DNA of 64,000 nucleotides, taken from positions 106,549 to 170,548 of the forward strand of contig CABJAV010000004.1 of NCBI GenBank assembly GCA_902363675.1. Reading direction: 5' to 3'. The notes beneath the pieces were generated by a model, which ran no database searches, was not told the origin of the DNA, and saw only the letters and a list, made by a program, of their open reading frames with translations. The position numbers were made by a program, and so were the translations under genes. This DNA comes from Lachnospiraceae bacterium. Lineage in GTDB: Bacteria > Bacillota > Clostridia > Lachnospirales > Lachnospiraceae. How positions within the stretch are numbered: position 1 is the stretch's first letter; every line of letters starts with the position of its first letter. Of this stretch, positions 50,893-58,699 are shown piece after piece.

Positions 50893-53426
50893 TGAATCAG
50901 ATGAAGCGTTTTGCGCAAAGCAAAGCTTTTCCATATATAGCTGCATTTGGACTGCCATTTTTCATTTGTGTGATCATATGCATTGGAAATGGTGTGTATC
51001 CGTTTGGCGACAACTGTATTTTGCACATTGATATGTATCACCAGTACTGTCCGTTTTTTACAGAGTTTCTAAATAAACTTCAGAGTGGCGGCAGCCTGCA
51101 GTATTCCTGGAATCTTGGACTGGGATCTGATTTTGTTTCGCTGTATGCCTACTATCTGGCAAGTCCGCTGAACTTTCTGATTCTGCTTTGTCCGAAAAGC
51201 CATGTGATCGAATTTATGACACTTTTGATCATACTGAAAATTTCGGCAAGCGGACTGACCTTTTTCCTGTATATCCGTCATCATTATAAGCTTGTCGGAA
51301 AAGATGGACGGATGCATAAAAATCAGGTGATCCCGGCAATTGTATTTTCGACTGCATATGCACTGTCGGGATTTGTGGCAGCATACAGTTGGGATATTAT
51401 GTGGATGGACTGCATTGCGCTGTTTCCGCTGATCATGATTGGACTGGAAAGACTCGTGCAGGAGAAAAAAGCAGGCCTGTATTATATTACGCTCGCTTTG
51501 TGCATCTTCTGTAATTACTATATATCCATTATGATCTGCATTTTTCTGGTATTTGCTTTTGTATTATTGTTCTTTTCCCAGAAGAAAGGAAAAGGCGGGG
51601 CAGTACTCCGGTTCGGGTGGTACTCGCTTCTTGCCGGCGCAAGTTCTGCAATCCTGCTTCTTCCGGAGATTGCTGTGTTAAGTGTTTCAGGATCGGCGGA
51701 GGGCGGTTTTCCAAAGACCGCCGAATTTTATTTCAATATTCTGGCAGAACTTGGAAGAGGTGCGGCAGTCACGAGTGTATACACAGGAAATGACCACTGG
51801 CCGAATCTGTATGCCGGAGCATTCTCTCTATTCCTCGTATGGATTTATGTATTGAACCGGCGGATTTCCTGGAAAGAAAAAGTCCCGCGCATAGCGATGC
51901 TTGCGTTTTTCCTGGTCAGTTTTGCGGAAAATCAATTAGATTATATCTGGCATGGCATGCATTTTCCGCAGGCTTTACCGGGAAGACAGTCATTTTTATA
52001 TAGCTTTGTCCTTCTGTCGATGGGATTTGCGGCCGTTCGAAAACGAAAAGGCACAAAAATCTGGCATATTGCTGTGGCGGCGATTGTGTCTATGATGCTG
52101 CTTCTTCTCTCTGGCTGGTACGGAGATGAGACGGTGACGGAGCCTGTTTCACTAGTGATTACGGCATTGTTTATATGTGTCTATGCAGTAACATTTGTTC
52201 TTACAAAAATAACAGGAAAGAAAAAGCGTCTGGCATTTGCGCAGTTTGCAGTTTTTGTTGCAGTGGCTGAACTTGCTATCAATATGGCGGCCACGGGATT
52301 TGGCACTACAAGCCGTGTCGCATATACTGAAAAACAGACGGACTACGAGAATCTGTTGAAGACTGCAAAAGAAGATAACGAAGAGACAGGCAGCGGATTT
52401 TACCGTGTGGAAGATACGGAACGTAAGACAAAGAATGATGATTCATTATATGGGTATGCGTCCGCAACGATTTTTTCTTCCCTGATGAATCTTGATGTGA
52501 GCCATCTGTTCCAGAGCCTGTTTATGGAAGGCGGCAAAAACTTCTATTGTTATAATGGAGCCACACCACTTTCTTCCTCACTTTTTTCTGTAAAATATAT
52601 GCTGTCAGACAGTGCTTTGGAAGAAAGTCCATATCGTACATTGATCGGTGGCAGTGGAAGCAGTTTCCTGTATCGCAACAATTACAGCCTTCCGCTTGGT
52701 TTTGTTATGGATGAGCAGGCGATTGCAAATTGGACTTCATCGACTGCGGACCGTATGGCATCACTCAATTCCCTGACATCTGCACTTGGTGCGGAGGGGC
52801 AGATGCTTTACCCGGCGACGTGCGTCGCCGATGCGAATGCGGGAGATACAACAATTGATATTGCAGAAGATGGATATTATTATGCGGATTATGTAAGTTG
52901 CACTTCTGATACGTTGACGGTAAACCGCAGCGATGGATGGACAAAGCAGTATTCGAAGACATCCCATCGTTATCTGATCGAACTGGGAGAGTGTAAAGCC
53001 GGAGATGAAATACACATCCTTAACTCCAATATGGAAAGTATTGAATTTCAGGTGTACCAGTTAAATGAAAAAGTCGTGCAGCAGGCGTTTGATACTTTGA
53101 ATGCACAGACCATGCAGCTTACGGATATGACGGACCGTAAGATCGAAGGAAAAATTCAGGTACAGAACGCTGGAAGACTGATTTTATCGGTTCCGGCGGA
53201 TGAAGGATGGACGCTGTATGTGGATGGAAAAGAGACAGAAATCGAACCACTTGCAGATGCGCTTGTCGGGGTGCATCTGGAAAAAGGCAGTTATACGATA
53301 AAACTCTGTTACACAACGCCTGGACTGAAGGTGGGAGCCGGCATCAGTCTGGGGGCAGTTATATTGTTTCTTATCAGTGCATGTGTAAGAACAGGAATAA
53401 GCAGAAAGAGAGAATTGCATGAGTAA
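50892..53426 (+). CDS. YfhO-family multi-pass membrane protein (probable glycosyltransferase)
   Basis: The 844-residue protein has 12 or more membrane helices in its first ~470 residues and two more near the C-terminus, with a large extracellular part between. The early motif HIDMYHQYCPFFTEF, with acidic and aromatic residues just after the first helix, matches the GT-C-like YfhO family. In Bacillus and relatives YfhO is paired with CsbB and adds sugars to lipoteichoic acid. Here the CsbB-like gene overlaps its end by 8 bp and the LtaS-like gene overlaps its start by one base. Together they form one module. Confidence 0.85.
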   Translation: MNQMKRFAQSKAFPYIAAFGLPFFICVIICIGNGVYPFGDNCILHIDMYHQYCPFFTEFLNKLQSGGSLQYSWNLGLGSDFVSLYAYYLASPLNFLILLCPKSHVIEFMTLLIILKISASGLTFFLYIRHHYKLVGKDGRMHKNQVIPAIVFSTAYALSGFVAAYSWDIMWMDCIALFPLIMIGLERLVQEKKAGLYYITLALCIFCNYYISIMICIFLVFAFVLLFFSQKKGKGGAVLRFGWYSLLAGASSAILLLPEIAVLSVSGSAEGGFPKTAEFYFNILAELGRGAAVTSVYTGNDHWPNLYAGAFSLFLVWIYVLNRRISWKEKVPRIAMLAFFLVSFAENQLDYIWHGMHFPQALPGRQSFLYSFVLLSMGFAAVRKRKGTKIWHIAVAAIVSMMLLLLSGWYGDETVTEPVSLVITALFICVYAVTFVLTKITGKKKRLAFAQFAVFVAVAELAINMAATGFGTTSRVAYTEKQTDYENLLKTAKEDNEETGSGFYRVEDTERKTKNDDSLYGYASATIFSSLMNLDVSHLFQSLFMEGGKNFYCYNGATPLSSSLFSVKYMLSDSALEESPYRTLIGGSGSSFLYRNNYSLPLGFVMDEQAIANWTSSTADRMASLNSLTSALGAEGQMLYPATCVADANAGDTTIDIAEDGYYYADYVSCTSDTLTVNRSDGWTKQYSKTSHRYLIELGECKAGDEIHILNSNMESIEFQVYQLNEKVVQQAFDTLNAQTMQLTDMTDRKIEGKIQVQNAGRLILSVPADEGWTLYVDGKETEIEPLADALVGVHLEKGSYTIKLCYTTPGLKVGAGISLGAVILFLISACVRTGISRKRELHE

Positions 53427-54375
53427 GGGGAAAGTAAGTATTGTTGTTCCAATGTATAACGAACAGGAATCTTTGGAGATTTTATATCAGGAACTGAATC
53501 GGGTCACAGATACGATAAAGGACTACGAATTTGAGTATTTGTTTGTCAACGACGGTTCGAAAGACAATACGTTGCAGGAAATTCAAAGGCTTGCAACAGC
53601 AGACGATAGAGTGCGCTATGTTTCGTTTTCCAGAAATTTTGGAAAAGAAGCTGCTTTATATGCCGGATTATCAAATGCTGATGGCGATTATATTGCGACG
53701 ATGGACGCAGATTTACAGGATCCGCCGTCTTTGCTGCCACAGATGCTTGCCGTGATAGAAAGTCAGGATTGCGACAATGTGGCAACGCGGCGTGTCAACC
53801 GCAAAGGCGAACCGCCGATCCGTTCATTTTTTGCCCGTTGTTTTTACAAGCTGATGCGCCGGCTGTCAAACATTGATATTGCAGATGGGGCAAGAGACTA
53901 TCGTCTGATGAGCAGAGCAATGGTGGATTCGATACTCTCCGTCAGCGAATATAATCGCTTCTCCAAAGGTATATTTGCCTGGGTAGGTTATGAGACCAGA
54001 TGGCTGGAGTTTGAGAATGTAGAACGCTCAGCCGGAGAGACAAAGTGGAGTTTTTGGAAACTGGTGCGATATTCGATCGATGGCATTATAAACTTTTCCA
54101 ATACGCCGCTTCAGATATCCTCTTATCTTGGAATGATCCTTACCATTGTTTCGTTTATTGCTATTATCGTCGAGGTGATCCGTGCGCTTGTGTTTGGTGA
54201 TCCGGTGGCAGGATGGCCGTCACTGGTGTGTATCATCACATTTATTGGCGGTATAGAGTTGTTCTGTATGGGCATTATGGGACAGTATATTGCAAAGACT
54301 TATATGGAAGTAAAGCATAGACCTCATTATATTGTAAAAGAGAGCAATTGCAAAAATACAAAGAAAAATAATTAA
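53419..54375 (+). CDS. GtrB/CsbB-like polyprenol-phosphate glycosyltransferase
   Basis: The 318-residue membrane GT2 enzyme has IVVPMYNEQESL at the start, FVNDGSKDNT, MDADLQDPP with the catalytic DAD, and two C-terminal membrane helices (~230-255 and ~265-292). GtrB-type enzymes put a sugar onto undecaprenyl phosphate inside the cell. The product is flipped and used by an outside transferase, here probably the YfhO-like protein. It overlaps that gene by 8 bp. The sugar cannot be told from sequence. Confidence 0.92.
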   Translation: MSKGKVSIVVPMYNEQESLEILYQELNRVTDTIKDYEFEYLFVNDGSKDNTLQEIQRLATADDRVRYVSFSRNFGKEAALYAGLSNADGDYIATMDADLQDPPSLLPQMLAVIESQDCDNVATRRVNRKGEPPIRSFFARCFYKLMRRLSNIDIADGARDYRLMSRAMVDSILSVSEYNRFSKGIFAWVGYETRWLEFENVERSAGETKWSFWKLVRYSIDGIINFSNTPLQISSYLGMILTIVSFIAIIVEVIRALVFGDPVAGWPSLVCIITFIGGIELFCMGIMGQYIAKTYMEVKHRPHYIVKESNCKNTKKNN

Positions 54376-54393
54376 AGTCAAGGAGAAGAAGCA

Positions 54394-54612
54394 ATGGACA
54401 ACAAAGCAAACAAATTTCTGATTATCGGAGCTGTGGTGGTAATCGTAGCGGTAATTATTGTGGCAATCGTAACATCGGGAAAGGATTACAGCAGTCCGGA
54501 CGATGCACAGATGTACAATACGGAAGACGGTATGACAATTACAGATGAAGATGGAAATGAATACGAAATCAGTGACTGGACGGAAGTCGGAGAAACGGAG
54601 TATGAGGATTAA
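54394..54612 (+). CDS. Small single-pass membrane protein, 72 residues
   Basis: It has one N-terminal helix (residues ~7-27, rich in Ile/Val) and an acidic external tail with DGMTITDEDGNEYEISDW. AAGGAGAAG precedes the ATG. It lies 18 bp after the CsbB-like gene and before a strong terminator, so it is the last gene of that operon. I do not recognise a family; it may be an accessory subunit. Confidence 0.6.
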   Translation: MDNKANKFLIIGAVVVIVAVIIVAIVTSGKDYSSPDDAQMYNTEDGMTITDEDGNEYEISDWTEVGETEYED

Positions 54613-54623
54613 ATGATCATGTG

Positions 54624-54653
54624 AAGGACACCTGTATGAGAGGTGTCCTTTTT
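54624..54653 (+). terminator. Intrinsic terminator of the LtaS/YfhO/CsbB operon
   Basis: AAGGACACCT pairs with AGGTGTCCTT around a 7-base loop, followed by a T run. Confidence 0.9.
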
Positions 54654-54727
54654 ATGTCTCACCATATTTGCGACAATTCTCTTATCAGAAAATGGAACAA
54701 ACAAAGAGAAAGAAGGAGAGACATATT

Positions 54728-54955
54728 ATGAATCATCACGTATGGAAAAACAGTCATTTAGACAAAGAAACATTACTGATCCTTGCAATTATTTCAGTGA
54801 TGGCGGCAATCGGAACGCTTGCGTTTATCGGAGGACTGGTAAATATTGAAATTATGGATGTGGGAATCCAAAATCTGATTGGTATGACAAGTGGCCTGTC
54901 CGGTGGAATTTTTGGGGTCCTTGTTTGGAAAAGCATGACACGCAAAAAGCACTAA
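54728..54955 (+). CDS. Small two-helix membrane protein, 75 residues
   Basis: Two hydrophobic stretches (LLILAIISVMAAIGTLAFIG and a C-terminal MTSGLSGGIFGVLVW) predict a hairpin membrane protein, ending in a basic TRKKH tail. AAGGAGAG precedes ATG 54728; an earlier in-frame start at 54668 overlaps the upstream terminator. No family is recognised. Confidence 0.6.
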   Translation: MNHHVWKNSHLDKETLLILAIISVMAAIGTLAFIGGLVNIEIMDVGIQNLIGMTSGLSGGIFGVLVWKSMTRKKH

Positions 54956-55062
54956 ATACAGTATCTGTGCCGTTTGTGCCCCTATATTTTGATTGACTGG
55001 CTATGTAAAGTTTTATATAATGAAAACTAGCATATTATGTCTTGAAAGGGGTATGCACAAAT

Positions 55063-56811
55063 ATGAAAAACAAAAGAAAGCGCTTGCTGAGTATTGTGTT
55101 AAGCTGCACGATACTGATTTCAGGCGGAGGTCTTTTTTCGAATATAGATGTTGCAAAGGCAGCAACAAATGCCGCTTTTTCTACGGAAATGAAGGCGGCA
55201 GGATTTCCAGACAGCTATATAACCGGACTTACGCAACTTCACAAGCAGTATCCGCAATGGAAGTTTGAAGCTGTAGATACCGGACTTGATTGGGGGACTG
55301 TGATCACCAAAGAGAGTGTAAATGGTGTCAATCTGGTTCCAAAAAGCGTAGACGATGCAAGAAAATCTACTGCAGCCGGGGCGTATGACTGGAATACAAA
55401 TATATGGACAATCTACGATGGATCGAACTGGGTTGCGGCGAATTCAGGATACATTGCTTATTATATGGATCCGAGAAATTTTTTGAACGAGACAGATATA
55501 TTTCAGTTCGAAAGTCTGAGTTTTAATAAATCACAGACAAAATCCGGAGTGAATGCAATACTTTCCGGAACATTTATGGCAAAGACAGTGAAAGATGCGG
55601 ATAAGACAACGCTCAATTATGCGGATTCATTTATGAAAATCGGCGAACTTACCGGTGTCAGTCCGTATCATCTGGCATCCCGTGTGCGGCAGGAACAGGG
55701 GTTAAATGGAACAAGTTCTCTCATTTCAGGAACATACAAAGGGTATGAGGGATATTTTAATTATTTCAATGTCGGAGCCGCCGGAGTGACCTCTACACTG
55801 GTTATCCGGAATGGACTTGCCTATGCGAAGAAAGCAGGATGGAATACGCGTTATAAAGCATTGCTCGGTGGTTCACAGCTTCTTGCAAAGAATTATATTG
55901 CGGTGGGACAGGATACATTATATTTTCAGAAATTTAATGTGGTCAATGCAAAGAATCTGTATGGACATCAGTACATGAGCAATCTGACAGCTGCTTATAC
56001 GGAAGGACGAAAGCTTGGACAGGGTTATACGGACAAGCAGCAGGCATTTGTTTTCCGAATTCCGGTGTACAAATCCATGCCGTCATCCGCAGTGACATTC
56101 ACAGCGACGGGCAATCCAAATAATTATCTGAAGAATATTGCCGTGGCAGGACAAAGCCTGACACCTGGATTTAAGAGTGCTACAACAAAATATTCAATGG
56201 TTGTTGAAAACACGGTTTCTTCTATTTCTGTAAATGCGACAGCAGTGGCTGCAACTTCCACGATTACAGGAACAGGAACCAAAAAACTGAGCGTGGGAAC
56301 AAATACCATCAATGTCAAATGCAAATCAGGAAGCGGATCCACGCGTACATACAAACTTACTGTTGTACGGAAAGAGGCGGCAAAACCGACTGGAACGCTT
56401 TCATCTGCAAAATATACTGTGGGTGATAAATATATTACCGGGATTGTACCGGGAACCAGGGCGGCAGATTTCCTGGCAGGACTTTCCGTAGACGGAGGAA
56501 CCGCAAAGCTTGTCGGAACGGATGGCAAACAAAATCAGGGACTGGTAGCGACCGGAAACAAAGTCAAAGTATATGTAAACAACAAGAAGAAAACTTCCTA
56601 CAAAGTTGTGATTTATGGTGATGTTAATGGAGATGGGGAAATCAATGTCCTGGATATGATAAAAGTCAATCGTCATATTCTTGGATTGGATAAATTGTCC
56701 GGAACCTATCTGGTGGCAGCCGATGCAAACCACATGGGGGATGGTCTGAATGTGTTGGATATGATTTACATCAACCGTCACGCATTGGGCCTAAGCACCA
56801 TAAAACAGTAA
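55063..56811 (+). CDS. Secreted glucosaminidase with cadherin-like domain and C-terminal dockerin
   Basis: The 582-residue protein has a signal peptide (to ~33) and a glucosaminidase/GH73-like catalytic region (~45-335), with the likely acid Glu211 in ASRVRQEQGLNG. A cadherin-like beta-sandwich follows (~352-437; LTPGFKSATTKYSMVVENT). The C-terminal type I dockerin has loops GDVNGDGEINVLDMIKVNRH and ADANHMGDGLNVLDMIYINR. The second calcium loop carries a small insertion, but both keep Val-Leu at the recognition positions. It trims cell-wall glycan. The start is ATG 55063 with AAAGGGG upstream. The next gene encodes a cohesin-like membrane protein, its probable docking partner. Confidence 0.85.
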   Translation: MKNKRKRLLSIVLSCTILISGGGLFSNIDVAKAATNAAFSTEMKAAGFPDSYITGLTQLHKQYPQWKFEAVDTGLDWGTVITKESVNGVNLVPKSVDDARKSTAAGAYDWNTNIWTIYDGSNWVAANSGYIAYYMDPRNFLNETDIFQFESLSFNKSQTKSGVNAILSGTFMAKTVKDADKTTLNYADSFMKIGELTGVSPYHLASRVRQEQGLNGTSSLISGTYKGYEGYFNYFNVGAAGVTSTLVIRNGLAYAKKAGWNTRYKALLGGSQLLAKNYIAVGQDTLYFQKFNVVNAKNLYGHQYMSNLTAAYTEGRKLGQGYTDKQQAFVFRIPVYKSMPSSAVTFTATGNPNNYLKNIAVAGQSLTPGFKSATTKYSMVVENTVSSISVNATAVAATSTITGTGTKKLSVGTNTINVKCKSGSGSTRTYKLTVVRKEAAKPTGTLSSAKYTVGDKYITGIVPGTRAADFLAGLSVDGGTAKLVGTDGKQNQGLVATGNKVKVYVNNKKKTSYKVVIYGDVNGDGEINVLDMIKVNRHILGLDKLSGTYLVAADANHMGDGLNVLDMIYINRHALGLSTIKQ

Positions 56812-56833
56812 TAAAAGCAAGTAGAAGAAAGGT

Positions 56834-58687
56834 ATGTGTAGCAGAATGAATTCGATAAAAGCACAACGGAAAACAAACAGGGGCAATCAAAGAAAACATA
56901 ACCGGAAAATTACGATGAGATTTCTGACCAATATGATGGCAATTGTTTTATTGTTTGGCTGCCTTTTGGTTCCGGATATAGAGGCAAAAGCAGATAATCT
57001 GTACATTGCGTTGAGTGACACTACGGTCAAAATCGGAGACACCATTACAGTATCTGTAACCGTACCGGCTGGTGTTTCGGCAACGGTTAATTTGACGTAT
57101 CCAACGGATTTACTTACATATTCGTCGGCATCCGATACCGCAAGTGCGAATGCGGGAACGGTTTCTATGACAATCGGAAGTTATGGAAGTTCCAATAAAC
57201 GTTCGGTTGGTACCGTAACTTTTCAGGCAAAATCATCTGGTAAAGCAACCTTTTCAGCTTCTGCTCCAATTGCAGGAAATCAGGAAGGGGATCGTGTCAG
57301 CGTCACAGGTGCAAGTGCATCCGTAAACATAAAGAATGAAACAGGTGATGATGAAGAGAATGGGGATAATGCCAATAAATCTTCGGATAATTCCCTTTCC
57401 TCACTTACTTTATCGGCAGGAAAGCTTTCACCGGCTTTTAAATATAATATTACCAATTATACGGCAGAAGTTGAAAATAATGTGACATCCGTTGTGGTAA
57501 GTGCAAAGGCAAACAATGAAAATGCAACGGTGGAATCTGTAAAAGGCGGGGAAAAACTTGTTGTTGGCTCCAACAAAATCCAGATTGTCGTCAAAGCGGA
57601 GAACGGAGTGACTGCTACTTATGTGGTAAATGTGACACGAAAAGCAGCGGGAGATGATGACAAACAGAAGGATTCGGAGAAAGACGAACAGCAGGATGGT
57701 GATTTAAGCCAGCAATATTATGAAATAAACGGACAAAAATTATATCCGGCAACTTCGATTCCTGAGGATGCCGTTCCACAGGATTTCGAACAGGGAATCA
57801 TGAAACTCTGGGAAAAAGACTACCCGTATTTATACAATGACAAAATCGGCAGCCAGATCTGTCTGCTTTATCTTGTGGATGAAAATAAAGAAAACGGAGC
57901 ATTGTATATGGTAATGGACAGTGCACCGTACGAGGCGTACCCGTATGTGAGCTTTTCGTCCGAGTTCGGCTATATTGTTGTCGTTCCGGATGCGGATGAG
58001 ACAACACTTCCGGCAGGTTATAAGGCCGGGACACTCGATATTGAAGGCAAAGGAAGCATTGGTGCATACTATTATGGCAAAGACAAAGGTGTTTGTCTGG
58101 TCTATGCCGTAAACAATGAAGGAAATTATGGCTGGTATCTCTATGATGTGAACGAACGCACTTATATGCGTTATCTTGGAAACAGTGAGGCGGACAGAGA
58201 AGAGATTCAGGTTCCGGGCACAGAGGCACAGAGCGGGGATGTACAGAAATTAGAAAGCCAGAACCGTATGATTTTCTGGGCGTTTCTGATTGTTGTGCTG
58301 TTCCTTCTTATTGTGATCGTAATACTTGTCCTCTCTCGCAGAAATCGTCTGGAACATCCGGAAGAAGAGGAATTTGATGAATTTGATGACTTTGATGACT
58401 TTGATGATGAAGAAAATGCGGAAGATGATTCCGATACACTGGAAACAAACAGTGAAGATGTCGTGAAGGAAGACGAACCGGATGGCTGGGGAGATACAAA
58501 ATCGATTCCAAATGAAAATCTACCGGAAGAGACAGAGACGGAAGAAGCTGATTCTGAAGAATCAGATGATGAGGAAGAATGGGAAAATGAAATTCCTAAG
58601 AAGAAACCCAAAAAACATCATTTTTTTGGTAGAAAGAAAAAGTCTTCTGCGGAAGAAGAAAGTGGAATAGAATTTATTGATTTATAG
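56834..58687 (+). CDS. Membrane-anchored protein with cohesin-like domain and acidic cytoplasmic tail
   Basis: The 617-residue protein has a signal peptide (~28-53) and a cohesin-type beta-sandwich (~56-168; LYIALSDTTVKIGDTITVSV, LTYPTDLLTY). A cadherin-like domain (~187-270) is related to that of the dockerin enzyme encoded upstream. An external domain of unknown fold (~290-450) and one membrane helix (~478-500) follow. The 115-residue cytoplasmic tail is very acidic and ends in KKPKKHHFFGRKKK and a short acidic stretch. The start is uncertain: ATG 56834 lies almost on top of AGAAAGG, so ATG 56846 is possible. It probably holds the dockerin enzyme at the cell surface. Confidence 0.75.
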   Translation: MCSRMNSIKAQRKTNRGNQRKHNRKITMRFLTNMMAIVLLFGCLLVPDIEAKADNLYIALSDTTVKIGDTITVSVTVPAGVSATVNLTYPTDLLTYSSASDTASANAGTVSMTIGSYGSSNKRSVGTVTFQAKSSGKATFSASAPIAGNQEGDRVSVTGASASVNIKNETGDDEENGDNANKSSDNSLSSLTLSAGKLSPAFKYNITNYTAEVENNVTSVVVSAKANNENATVESVKGGEKLVVGSNKIQIVVKAENGVTATYVVNVTRKAAGDDDKQKDSEKDEQQDGDLSQQYYEINGQKLYPATSIPEDAVPQDFEQGIMKLWEKDYPYLYNDKIGSQICLLYLVDENKENGALYMVMDSAPYEAYPYVSFSSEFGYIVVVPDADETTLPAGYKAGTLDIEGKGSIGAYYYGKDKGVCLVYAVNNEGNYGWYLYDVNERTYMRYLGNSEADREEIQVPGTEAQSGDVQKLESQNRMIFWAFLIVVLFLLIVIVILVLSRRNRLEHPEEEEFDEFDDFDDFDDEENAEDDSDTLETNSEDVVKEDEPDGWGDTKSIPNENLPEETETEEADSEESDDEEEWENEIPKKKPKKHHFFGRKKKSSAEEESGIEFIDL

Positions 58688-58699
58688 GAGGCTTAAAAA

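Noticed and set aside
55063..58687. A true cellulosome cluster
   Set aside because: There is one dockerin enzyme, it targets cell wall, and no multi-cohesin scaffold or cellulase is in view.
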